A stretch of 64,000 nucleotides of DNA from assembly GCF_002115785.1 (NCBI RefSeq), contig NZ_JFJY01000012.1, positions 1 through 64,000 on the forward strand, written 5' to 3'. Below are positions 36,534 to 44,066 of this stretch, in pieces (within the stretch, counting starts at the first letter, position 1; each line of letters begins with the position of its first letter). Below the pieces are notes generated by a model, which was not told where the DNA came from, ran no database searches, and saw only the letters and a program-made list of their open reading frames with translations. Both the position numbers and the translations under genes were made by a program. The stretch is from Thalassospira sp. MCCC 1A03138 (GTDB taxonomy: Bacteria; Pseudomonadota; Alphaproteobacteria; Rhodospirillales; Thalassospiraceae).

Positions 36534-37585
36534 GCCCGAAAACCCTATGGCAAAGCAACAGCGCTTTTGCATTTGCGCTGGCAATCGGAACCATAGGAGG
36601 CGGTCTTTTCACCTGGCTTGGACTACCGCTGTCATGGATGCTTGGCTCCATGACAGCGTGTGGACTTGCGGCAATATTGCGATTACCGATCGCGGGATCC
36701 CGACGTGCAAGGCCGCCGATGTCTGCAATCATTGGCGCCATGCTGGGCACCCAGTTTGGACCGGATGCCGTGGCGGGAATTGTGCATTGGTGGCCAGCAT
36801 TGATCGGACTTGCCATCTATCTACTGATCGCGGCGACACTTTGTTATTTTTACCTTGTGCGGATCGTAAAACTTGATCCGGTAACAGGGTACTTTTCCGC
36901 CATGCCCGGCGGATTGATTGATATGGTCTTGCTTGGTGCCGAACGCGGCGGGAATGAACGCACCATTGCATTGATGCATTCCTCCCGGATTTTTCTGGTC
37001 GTTTTCAGCCTGCCGCCTCTTCTCTCACTTGTAACCGGCATTGATGCCGGTACACGCGCTGCAGCATATCGTCCGCTTGATGGTCTTGTCGCAATAGATG
37101 CGGCATGGTTTGTTTTTGCAATAGCTGCAGGAGTACTTCTCGGCCGACTGATGCGTCTGCCCGCCCCTTATCTGATCGGCCCGATGCTTGCGAGCGCCAT
37201 CCTCCATTGGATGAATATAACGGCATTCATCGTTCCCTCGGCGGTGATTGCTATCGCCCAGATCGTGCTTGGAACAACTGTTGGCTGCCGCTTTGTCGGG
37301 ACCGCACCACGCTATATTCTACGCATATTGCTGACCTCGGCCGGCTCGACACTTATTTTGCTGGTGGTTGCGCTTTGCATGGCTTTTGCCCTGCAATATG
37401 TCCTGGACATACCAATAGAAGGAATCTTCCTTGCCTTCTCCCCCGGCGGCTTGGCCGAAATGAGCCTGGTTGCTTTGGCGCTCAATCTGGAAGTTTCATT
37501 TGTCACACTGTGTCACATCAGCCGCATCGCAATGGTTGTTTTGGGGGCATCGTTCGTCGCACGTTTTCATACGTCACGCGACTGA
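36530..37585 (+). CDS. AbrB family membrane protein (COG3180)
   Basis: A 351-residue integral membrane protein with about ten helices, in two similar halves: GGLFTWLGLPLSWMLGSMTA near residue 24 and LMRLPAPYLIGPMLASAILH near 205, plus SAMPGGLIDMVLLGAERGG and FSPGGLAEMSLVALAL. This is the AbrB/AmoR-like family, sometimes named ammonia monooxygenase regulators, whose function is unsettled and may be transport. Its ATG overlaps the DppF stop (ATGA), so it belongs to the peptide operon and may export or import a product of that pathway. Confidence 0.85.
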   Translation: MSPKTLWQSNSAFAFALAIGTIGGGLFTWLGLPLSWMLGSMTACGLAAILRLPIAGSRRARPPMSAIIGAMLGTQFGPDAVAGIVHWWPALIGLAIYLLIAATLCYFYLVRIVKLDPVTGYFSAMPGGLIDMVLLGAERGGNERTIALMHSSRIFLVVFSLPPLLSLVTGIDAGTRAAAYRPLDGLVAIDAAWFVFAIAAGVLLGRLMRLPAPYLIGPMLASAILHWMNITAFIVPSAVIAIAQIVLGTTVGCRFVGTAPRYILRILLTSAGSTLILLVVALCMAFALQYVLDIPIEGIFLAFSPGGLAEMSLVALALNLEVSFVTLCHISRIAMVVLGASFVARFHTSRD

Positions 37586-37631
37586 CAATCAGACGGATCA
37601 AAACTGTCTGACAAAAATTGTCTTTAAACTC

Positions 37632-37667
37632 AAACACCCGCTCAGCGAAAGCTGGACGGGGTGTTTT
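37632..37667 (+). terminator. Intrinsic terminator of the peptide-uptake operon
   Basis: AAACACCC and GGGTGTTT enclose an inner stem CAGC-GAAA-GCTG, ending in TTTT. It lies about 45 bases after the AbrB-type gene and ends the operon. Confidence 0.82.
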
Positions 37668-37714
37668 ATCTAGAGCTCTGTTATATCTCGCAAAGAAGCG
37701 ATTTATTACAGAAG

Positions 37715-37734
37715 TGGTTGCGAGGAGAGGATTT
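37715..37734 (-). other. tRNA 3'-end-like sequence (possible attachment-site scar)
   Basis: On the minus strand this reads AAATCCTCTCCTCGCAACCA, which has the form of the T-loop end, T-stem strand, acceptor strand, discriminator and CCA of a tRNA. The rest of a tRNA is not present on either side, so it is not a functional gene. Integrases often duplicate such a segment. Resemblance could be chance. Confidence 0.4.
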
Positions 37735-37829
37735 AGCTACGCGCATTGCGCTACGCTGAACCTGCGCAAAGCGATGCTTTGCTTGGTTTGAACAAGAGGC
37801 TCAAAATGACCGCTCCCACCTACCAGACA

Positions 37830-37864
37830 TTAAAAAAGCCCGCCACGAGGGCAGGCTTTTTTAA
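37830..37864. terminator. Strong bidirectional terminator
   Basis: TTAAAAAAGCC and GGCTTTTTTAA flank a short inner stem (GCC ... GG), giving a stem with six A on one side and six T on the other. No known gene ends directly here on the left; on the minus strand it would sit just downstream of the tRNA-like end at 37868. Confidence 0.85.
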
Positions 37865-37867
37865 TGT

Positions 37868-37882
37868 TGGTTGCGGGGGCAA
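37868..37882 (-). other. tRNA acceptor-end-like sequence, possible left attachment site
   Basis: On the minus strand this ends GCCCCCGCAACCA, the acceptor strand and CCA typical of initiator-Met tRNA genes. It is followed three bases later on that strand by a strong terminator, as tRNA genes are, but the remaining tRNA body is missing to the right. That is what an attachment-site half at the edge of an integrated element would look like. The match is short. Confidence 0.4.
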
Positions 37883-37933
37883 TCGCCGATGTTCGATTCA
37901 CTTCCACGGGATTTGCAGATTTTAGCTCAATAG

Positions 37934-37948
37934 AGCGATTAGATCGCT
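37934..37948. other. Inverted repeat upstream of traK (possible operator or oriT part)
   Basis: AGCGAT-TAG-ATCGCT forms a 6-bp inverted repeat in the 136 bases between the tRNA-like end and traK. In IncP plasmids the transfer origin lies just upstream of traK, so this region is one candidate. I do not see a clear IncP nick-site core (TATCCTG) here. The rest of the 37586-38018 gap holds the terminators and tRNA-like pieces listed separately. Confidence 0.3.
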
Positions 37949-38018
37949 AACCCGTGATAGATTGGGATCATATCTTTCTCTTCCTTGTCAAGTCGTTAAT
38001 GACCTGATGGGGTAGTAG

Positions 38019-38393
38019 ATGGTCGCCACTTGGGGACAGGCAAAAATCGAGTTCATCGCCCTATGCGATGAGATTTTCGATGAGCATCTGAAAGGTAAAT
38101 CCAGAAACCGGATTTACCTCGATCTGCGTTCAGCAGGTCGCATCACCATGTCCCAGCGATCCTTCTATTCCTGGTTCGACACCCTTTCGTCCAGCACGTC
38201 TCCCGAACCTCCCCTCATCAATGCCAGCAACGCAGTCAGGCAATTGCCTGCTCATACGGCTGTGGCTGTTTTGCAAAGTGCTCCCCCTGTCTCGGGCAAG
38301 GCCTCCGATACATCCGCCATTGAAGGCCGGGTTGAGACAGGGCGCATGCAAATTTGGGACGACGATCCACAACCGAATGAGGCCGAGCAATGA
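38019..38393 (+). CDS. TraK-like conjugation accessory protein
   Basis: A 124-residue protein. Its N-terminal half resembles the small DNA-binding TraK proteins of IncP relaxosomes: a helix, then KSRNRIYLDLRSAGRITMSQ and SFYSWFDTL, comparable to the IWEHLREEGK...YETFRRHV pattern of that family. The C-terminal half is Pro/Ala-rich and likely disordered. It is the first gene of the transfer region, ahead of traL and traM homologues, the same order as in RP4 except for three inserted genes. The similarity is weak, so the assignment depends partly on position. Confidence 0.6.
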   Translation: MVATWGQAKIEFIALCDEIFDEHLKGKSRNRIYLDLRSAGRITMSQRSFYSWFDTLSSSTSPEPPLINASNAVRQLPAHTAVAVLQSAPPVSGKASDTSAIEGRVETGRMQIWDDDPQPNEAEQ

Positions 38394-38503
38394 CCAGAAT
38401 GGTTACCTCCTGCGGCAACGATCCGCCTTCCCGTCAAGTCAATCACCTCCGTGCTTCGGGTGCGGTCTGGTGAGCCATAAACGCCCCAACGCCTCCGCCC
38501 GTT

Positions 38504-38523
38504 ACCCGGTTTGAAGACCGGGT
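38504..38523. other. Hairpin between traK-like gene and next gene
   Basis: ACCCGGT and ACCGGGT form a 7-bp stem with a 6-base loop in the 170-base gap 38394-38563. No U run follows. It may stabilise the transcript or be part of a transfer-origin region. Nothing else stands out in the gap. Confidence 0.4.
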
Positions 38524-38563
38524 CGGGCCTAAGGCGTCAAGGACAGAAATTTAGGGGAAGTCA

Positions 38564-38893
38564 ATGAAACGCCTAGTCGTAGCAGGATTGTTCGCAGTCA
38601 TATTGGGGAGCCCATCTGCGTTTGCAGGGTGGCTGGTATATGATGTTGAAAAATGGCCGTCTGGTCGCAACGGATTGATGTTTGAGCCCAATCCGCAATT
38701 GCCTGCCGGTCTGATCACGTGCCGCGTCATCACGGTTCAGCGAAAGAAGCCGCTTGTCCTGCAATCTGACGAACTCACGTTGGATCCTCGCACTGACAGC
38801 CTAGTCTGCGACTATGCGGAAACGACGGGAAAGAAAGTTCAATCTTCACCAGCCTTTGAAGATGACCAAGAGTCAGGGGCGGGTGCAAATTGA
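38564..38893 (+). CDS. Exported protein of unknown function
   Basis: A 109-residue protein I cannot assign. It begins with a clear signal peptide (MKRLVVAGLFAVILGS then PSAFAG), preceded by GGGGAAG. The mature part contains two Cys (LITCRVITV and LVCDYAET) about 40 residues apart, which could form a disulfide in the periplasm. It is coupled to the next gene by a TGATG overlap. The place between traK and traL is not used by such a gene in RP4. Confidence 0.65.
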   Translation: MKRLVVAGLFAVILGSPSAFAGWLVYDVEKWPSGRNGLMFEPNPQLPAGLITCRVITVQRKKPLVLQSDELTLDPRTDSLVCDYAETTGKKVQSSPAFEDDQESGAGAN

Positions 38894-39582
38894 TGACCTC
38901 TCAAAGCAGTGCGAATGCCGAACACCGGATAGCTGTCGACATTGTCGATCCTGCCCTGATATCGGCGATTTCTCAATTTCACCAGTTCAACATCACCAAA
39001 CGAACGCTTCACCGCCTTGCCGAGAGCGCAAGAGATATCGGTCTGCAATTCGTTATCGGTGGCGAAACGCTTGATCTTAATGAAGAACAGCGTGACGCTC
39101 TGGCACGTTCACTGGCTTACCTTCATGTATCGCTGAATTACCCATTCTGCCCGGATGAATGGGAGAAGATAGCAGACGACCGAATTCGTGATGGGTGGGC
39201 TCTTGGGCTGCTGCTTCAGCTTCTTGAGGAACTTGCACAAGCGAATGTTCATTTGGCAGCTTTCGCGTCAGGCAAGATTGAACAACCTTGGCCGCATGAG
39301 AACCCCGAACACTCCGGTGCAGAAATAAGCGCCCCGAGATTGCCTGCTGGCGAAACTGGCTGGCCGCCCTTCCTTACACGTTTTATCGGCTGTGTTCTTG
39401 GAAGTTTTATTGGTGTGCTTCTCGCCCAGTGGTTGGTCGAAAGTGTGCTTGTTGAAACGCCTCCCCAGATATCGTTTCCGGCATACGGAGAGATTGAAGA
39501 GTTCGATCTCCCCGATCTCCCGTTACCAATTGATCAGTTCGAAAGACTGGTAGAGCCGGTTCGGCCGATGGAGGTCGAATGA
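38893..39582 (+). CDS. Conserved-looking single-span membrane protein, unknown function
   Basis: A 229-residue protein with no family that I recognise. The first 155 residues are soluble, mainly helical; one membrane helix follows (FIGCVLGSFIGVLLAQWLVE near residue 175), then an acidic tail rich in Pro, Asp and Glu. The ATG at 38893 overlaps the stop of the previous gene; a TTG one codon earlier is possible. It overlaps the following regulator gene by four bases, so all three belong to one unit. Confidence 0.65.
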   Translation: MTSQSSANAEHRIAVDIVDPALISAISQFHQFNITKRTLHRLAESARDIGLQFVIGGETLDLNEEQRDALARSLAYLHVSLNYPFCPDEWEKIADDRIRDGWALGLLLQLLEELAQANVHLAAFASGKIEQPWPHENPEHSGAEISAPRLPAGETGWPPFLTRFIGCVLGSFIGVLLAQWLVESVLVETPPQISFPAYGEIEEFDLPDLPLPIDQFERLVEPVRPMEVE

Positions 39583-39812
39583 ACTGGCAAGCCGATTATC
39601 TCGCTTTCCATCGTCGTATCCATGAACAGCGCAAAGCGCTTGGCATGTCTCAGATCAAGACCGCCAGCCTGATTGGTGTGTCTGAAAGAACCTATCGCAA
39701 TTTCGAAAACGGTACCGGGGAACTTGAAGGTGCGAAGCTTTTCAAACTCGCCAGTTCGCTCGGTATCAAAATCATCATTTCAGACGGAGTTATCGCTGAT
39801 GGCGTTGATTAA
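39579..39812 (+). CDS. Small XRE-type helix-turn-helix regulator
   Basis: A 77-residue protein consisting of little more than a Cro/CI-type helix-turn-helix: RKALGMSQIKTASLIGVSER followed by TYRNFENGTGELEG. It likely controls the transfer genes or its own unit. It starts inside the end of the upstream gene (ATGA) and its end overlaps traL by 14 bases. Confidence 0.82.
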   Translation: MNWQADYLAFHRRIHEQRKALGMSQIKTASLIGVSERTYRNFENGTGELEGAKLFKLASSLGIKIIISDGVIADGVD

Positions 39813-40545
39813 CATCACTCTTCAGGGCAAGGGTGGCGTCGGCAAGTCCTTCATCAACAGCCTGTTGATGCAGTATTACGCCAAGCGCCAGATTGAGGCT
39901 CAGGGTTTCGATACTGACCCGGTCAATCAGACGCTTGCCGGTTATAAAGCCTTTCCGGTGAAAGCTGTAAAGCTTGGCGATCGGGACGACGAAATCAACC
40001 CGCGCTATTTCGATTATTTGATCGAAGACATCGTAGCACTTCCCGAAAACGCTGCCGCCAATATCGATAATGGTGCCAGCACATTCCTGCCGCTTCTATC
40101 CTACCTTCTGGAATCACAGGTTCTTTCAATGTTGCGTGAAGCCGGTCACGAAGTCCGGCTGCATTGTGTGCTGGTGGGCGGGCAAGCACTGGATGACACG
40201 TTACGGGGACTGGCGGAGGTGCTGGTTCACCTTCCTGACGTTGCCGTAGTCGTCTGGATCAATGAATTCGTCTACGGCCGGGTGGAAAGAAACCGCCCGG
40301 GTATGGAGCCCGAAGGCTTCGAACAAACGGCCCTCTTTAAGAAAAACAAGGACCGTTACCACAGTCTAGTCCGGCTTCCCGAACTCCGCCAATCCACCTA
40401 CGGCTTTGACATCAAACAGATGACACAGGCGCGGTTGTCTTTCGAGGAAGCTATTGCGTCTCCTGACTTCAAGATCATGCAAAAGCAGCGCCTCAGAACA
40501 ACGTGGGGCACCCTCTTCAACATCATGGAAGAGGCGATGCTCTGA
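39799..40545 (+). CDS. traL: TraL-like ParA-family ATPase
   Basis: A 248-residue P-loop protein. It opens with INITLQGKGGVGKSFINSLL, a deviant Walker A of the ParA/MinD type. The next switch region reads VDIDN-like as ANIDNGASTFLPLLSYLL. Length and place directly before traM match TraL of IncP plasmids, which is thought to assist DNA transfer. The ATG at 39799 lies within the end of the XRE gene; a longer frame would run through that gene. Followed by a TGATG overlap with traM. Confidence 0.78.
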   Translation: MALINITLQGKGGVGKSFINSLLMQYYAKRQIEAQGFDTDPVNQTLAGYKAFPVKAVKLGDRDDEINPRYFDYLIEDIVALPENAAANIDNGASTFLPLLSYLLESQVLSMLREAGHEVRLHCVLVGGQALDDTLRGLAEVLVHLPDVAVVVWINEFVYGRVERNRPGMEPEGFEQTALFKKNKDRYHSLVRLPELRQSTYGFDIKQMTQARLSFEEAIASPDFKIMQKQRLRTTWGTLFNIMEEAML

Positions 40546-40982
40546 TGTCTGCTCTCGACGATATGCCGCCGCTTCCAAATAGCATCGAGACAATCGATGA
40601 ACTTCGCACATTTCTGTGGAAGCAGCATGGGGTCACGGTCGGAGAAGACGATCCGATCCTGCTGGTTTTCACAATGCTGCGTGTCGGGCTTGATCAGCAA
40701 GAGCGGTATAACGAACGGGAACGTCGAGCTCTGGCCGAAGCAGTACAAGCCGCTGCCGACACCTTCACGCGCGATGTCGATATTTCGATCAAGACCTTCA
40801 AAAATGAGGCAATTGGCGATGTCGTTCGCGAGCGTGTTGAAGCCATGAACGAGGCCGCCCGTCAGGCGGATCGCGCTACGGGCAAGTTCAGGAAAAACCT
40901 TCTGTACCTATCGATAATCACTGCCGTGAACCTGATTGCCGTCGTTTTCAACGTCGGTCTGCTTTTTGCGGCCGCTCGCTAA
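40545..40982 (+). CDS. traM: TraM-like conjugation protein
   Basis: A 145-residue protein of about the same length as TraM of RP4, beginning one base into the traL stop. It is predicted to be largely helical with a coiled coil (QQERYNERERRALAEAVQAA) and ends in one membrane helix (YLSIITAVNLIAVVFNVGLL). Position after traL and before the pilin gene supports the call; sequence alone would not. Its exact role in transfer is not well known. Confidence 0.65.
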   Translation: MSALDDMPPLPNSIETIDELRTFLWKQHGVTVGEDDPILLVFTMLRVGLDQQERYNERERRALAEAVQAAADTFTRDVDISIKTFKNEAIGDVVRERVEAMNEAARQADRATGKFRKNLLYLSIITAVNLIAVVFNVGLLFAAAR

Positions 40983-41012
40983 TTGACGAATTCAAATACA
41001 GACGAGGATCTA

Positions 41013-41357
41013 ATGAAAATCAAATCATTCATCGGAGCTGTCACCAGCAATGTTCTGCTCTCCATCATGCTTGCAGAACAGGCTCTCGCCCAAGGCGTCG
41101 ATCTTGGTGGTGAGGGTGGCGCAGGTGGCTCCGACAAGAAGTGGTACAGCTGGATCGTCGACGGGCTGAACCTGATTTCAGAAGGTGTCGGGGCGATTGT
41201 CGCTGTAATGCTCGGCTTGGGCCTAATGTTTTGGGGCGGCTGGGGGGCACTCACAGGTCAAATGGACCCCAAACAAGCATTTATCCGCGTGATTGGCGGA
41301 ATTATCGCAGTCGCCGGCCCTTTGATGGCCGACGGTCTTCTATCATTCATCGAATAG
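41013..41357 (+). CDS. virB2: VirB2-type pilin
   Basis: A 114-residue prepilin. A long signal sequence ends in LAEQALAQG; two membrane helices follow (GVGAIVAVMLGLGLMFWGG and AFIRVIGGIIAVAGPLMADG). This is the usual shape of VirB2/TrbC pilins. The ATG at 41013 has GAGGATC before it. It heads the type IV secretion block. Confidence 0.85.
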   Translation: MKIKSFIGAVTSNVLLSIMLAEQALAQGVDLGGEGGAGGSDKKWYSWIVDGLNLISEGVGAIVAVMLGLGLMFWGGWGALTGQMDPKQAFIRVIGGIIAVAGPLMADGLLSFIE

Positions 41358-41370
41358 TCGCGAGGTAGCA

Positions 41371-41676
41371 ATGAAAGCCGCAAGCCTCGTCCAGACCCAC
41401 ATTCAGCACGAAATGACCATCGCAGGCCTTCCTTTAAGGTTGCTCTTCGTCTCGGCCACGTTTGGAGTTTCAGCACTTGTAATACCCTTGATCGCCCGAT
41501 CTCTGGTGCTTGCAATCCCATGTGGAGCAATCGGGATCGTTGGCAGCTGGCTTATTCTCGTTCGTCGTTATCGTAACGATCCATTCTTTGACAAGCAGCT
41601 TCTTCTTGCCCCGCGATACTGGGTCAAACGCAAAGGGAAACTCTCTATCCTGTCTGCCGGAGGTCAGTCAGAATGA
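41371..41676 (+). CDS. virB3: VirB3-type inner membrane protein
   Basis: A 101-residue protein with a short cytoplasmic N terminus, two hydrophobic helices (residues 20-60) and a polar tail. The combination of size, topology and place between virB2 and virB4 identifies it as VirB3; RRYRNDPFFDKQLLL is typical. It works with VirB4 at the inner membrane. Confidence 0.85.
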   Translation: MKAASLVQTHIQHEMTIAGLPLRLLFVSATFGVSALVIPLIARSLVLAIPCGAIGIVGSWLILVRRYRNDPFFDKQLLLAPRYWVKRKGKLSILSAGGQSE

Positions 41677-41702
41677 TTTGACCCGAGGTAATCTCCACCG
41701 GA

Positions 41703-44066
41703 ATGATATCTTTGATGGGTGCTGGTCTTGCCGTACCGGCTGCCCGCAAACTGATGCTCGGCGACCTGCAGCAAGACTGGTTACAGGATGAGCTTGAACT
41801 CGATTGCATCGATCAGATTGACGATGTGACCATCCGGAACAAGGACGGTTCCGTTTCGCGGGTATGGCACATCGAAGGCACCAGCTACGACGCTCGGATT
41901 GATGTCGAGCAGAACACGATGATGCATGGTCGTTCTGATCTGATTATGGAGCTCGGCAAAACCGGTGTTGCTATCCGCTTCATTGGCGTCAAACGCCAGC
42001 GCCAAATTAGCAATCAGGCAACATGGCCCAACGCTGTTTTAGACGAGATCGGAACAGCTGAGGCCGAACGGTTCAAGGCCAGTTATTTTATCGACTGGTA
42101 CCTGATGCTCTCTGCTTCGGAAATGCGCCCGCTTAGTGAAGCCGAAGAAAAGATAGATGCATTGCTCGCCCCCTATCGTCCTTCGGTTCTGCGCAAAGCC
42201 GAAACTAATGACGAAGCCTGCCCGCTGACCGGTTTCCTGAACGGTCTGGTCTGCGGGGAATACCGGCACGACCTGCCGTCTGCCAGCCGCAATATATCGG
42301 GAGGTTTACCCGCCTCCGATATCTCGTTTGACAAAATTAGCGGCACAATAACGACGAATGTTCCGCAGCAAAAATTCCAGAAGATCATCACGGTCACCCA
42401 TTGGCCCGAACAGATCTCTGCCCGGTTCATGGGAGAAATCCTGACCTTGGAGGGTGACATTGAAATCAGTCAGGTCTGCGAGCCCTGGGGACGCGATCAG
42501 GCCACAATGTTTTTCAAGCGTCGGCAAAAATCTGAAGAAAGCACGTGGTTCGGTAACCCGGCGGCAGCGAAGGAAACAGACGCCCTTCTCAAGTATCTCG
42601 CGTCGGGCAATGTCGGACTGTTTGCCTCGCAATTCTGTATTATTGCACGCGCCGAAACGGCAGAAGCGCTCGATCTTCTGATCCAACAAATTGCCGTCAT
42701 TCTCGGTGATCAGCGTATCGGTTATTCCATCCAGACAGCCGGTGCGCCTGCCTGCTGGTTCTTCCGCCTGCCCAAACCGGGTAAGGGTGGCTTGCTGCCC
42801 CCGGGCGGGCGGATGATGGCAAGTCTTGATCTTCGCGATCAGAATATTGCAGCGATATGGGCCTTCCCGCATTCCGCAACCGGTATGCTGGAAAGCCCGC
42901 TTGGCCCTGCCCCCGTTCGCTGGTTTGCCACCCCTAGCGGCCAAACCTATGCATTCCAGTTCCATGTCGTGAACAAGCCGCTCACGCTCGGCAACTTTCT
43001 GGTTTTTGCTCCGGCCGGCAGTGGCAAATCCACTCTGATGATGCATCTGCTTGGCGGGCTGGCAAAGTTCCCGAATGTCCGTTCCTACCTGTTCGATTCA
43101 CAGGAAGGTTCTAGATATATGATTGAGGCAATGGGTGGGCTTTATCAGGCCTATGACGGCCTTGCTCTGAACCCGCTGGATGTCGGCGAAGACACCCCCG
43201 GAAACAGGGAACGTATAAGGCTTATTCTCAAGTCGATTGCAGGTATCGATCTCGACAAGGAAGACATCCGAGATCTTGATCATGCCGTTGAATTGACCTT
43301 TGAGCTTGAGCCGCCTGAACGAACGATCAATGCCATCTACCCTTACGCATTCGCCCGTCGTTCGGCCCTACGCGAAGCTTTTGCCCAATGGGTTGTTGAC
43401 GACAAGGGCAACAAGGGCCTTCGCAGTCATATTTTCAACGCTCCTCGGGACAGCCTCGGTGGTGTTCTGAACCAGTCCCACATGGTCGGCCTCAACATGA
43501 ACGAGGCTTTGGCCGATCCGTCCCTTGGCGGGCCGGTTGTGGCGCACATTTCCCAAGCGATTGCAAAGTCGGTTGCCGGCCGGGATGACGGGTTTGTGAT
43601 GACCATCGAGGAAGCGGCCAGACTGCGCCAAAACCTCGGCTTCAGAAACCTAAGTGAGGTGATGTGGCGTGAATACCGTAAGCTTGGCGGTATTTGCGGC
43701 ATGATCTTCCAGGACCCGGCAGCCCTCACAAAGTCCGAGGGTTACGAAGCAATTATTGAAAACACGGCCGTTTTCATCTTCTTCCCGAATTCGAAGGTCA
43801 CGGAAGAAAGCTTGCGTCCCTTCAACTTGAACGCCGAGCAAATGCTCTTTGTTCAGGGTCGCACACGTAGCCGCAGGAAAAATGACAGGCGTGTCCTGAT
43901 TATCAAACGCGACGAGACCACGGGATACGAGGAAAGCGTCATCGCAGATGTGGATCTGACGCCACTCGGCAAGTCCCGCCGATTTTACAAGAGCGGCCCA
44001 CAGGCCAATGCCGAGCTTGCGGCTCTCAAACAGAAATGGGGGGATGCATGGCCAAGCCACCTTTAA
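41703..44066 (+). CDS. virB4: VirB4-type T4SS ATPase
   Basis: A 787-residue ATPase, the usual size of VirB4/TrbE. Walker A is APAGSGKSTLMMHLLGG near residue 436; downstream are RSYLFDSQEGSRYMIEAMGG and the Walker B region GFVMTIEEAARLRQN near 640. The N-terminal 400 residues form the domain that docks on the channel. It energises pilus formation and transfer. The first ATG is used here; another four codons on is possible. It overlaps virB5 by 19 bases. Confidence 0.93.
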   Translation: MISLMGAGLAVPAARKLMLGDLQQDWLQDELELDCIDQIDDVTIRNKDGSVSRVWHIEGTSYDARIDVEQNTMMHGRSDLIMELGKTGVAIRFIGVKRQRQISNQATWPNAVLDEIGTAEAERFKASYFIDWYLMLSASEMRPLSEAEEKIDALLAPYRPSVLRKAETNDEACPLTGFLNGLVCGEYRHDLPSASRNISGGLPASDISFDKISGTITTNVPQQKFQKIITVTHWPEQISARFMGEILTLEGDIEISQVCEPWGRDQATMFFKRRQKSEESTWFGNPAAAKETDALLKYLASGNVGLFASQFCIIARAETAEALDLLIQQIAVILGDQRIGYSIQTAGAPACWFFRLPKPGKGGLLPPGGRMMASLDLRDQNIAAIWAFPHSATGMLESPLGPAPVRWFATPSGQTYAFQFHVVNKPLTLGNFLVFAPAGSGKSTLMMHLLGGLAKFPNVRSYLFDSQEGSRYMIEAMGGLYQAYDGLALNPLDVGEDTPGNRERIRLILKSIAGIDLDKEDIRDLDHAVELTFELEPPERTINAIYPYAFARRSALREAFAQWVVDDKGNKGLRSHIFNAPRDSLGGVLNQSHMVGLNMNEALADPSLGGPVVAHISQAIAKSVAGRDDGFVMTIEEAARLRQNLGFRNLSEVMWREYRKLGGICGMIFQDPAALTKSEGYEAIIENTAVFIFFPNSKVTEESLRPFNLNAEQMLFVQGRTRSRRKNDRRVLIIKRDETTGYEESVIADVDLTPLGKSRRFYKSGPQANAELAALKQKWGDAWPSHL

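Noticed and set aside
37681-38018. Complete tRNA gene at the element boundary
   Set aside because: Only 3'-end-like pieces are present; no anticodon or D arm could be assembled on either strand.
42306-43046. Minus-strand open frame inside virB4
   Set aside because: Antisense to conserved VirB4 sequence including the region before Walker A; no supporting ribosome site or domain.
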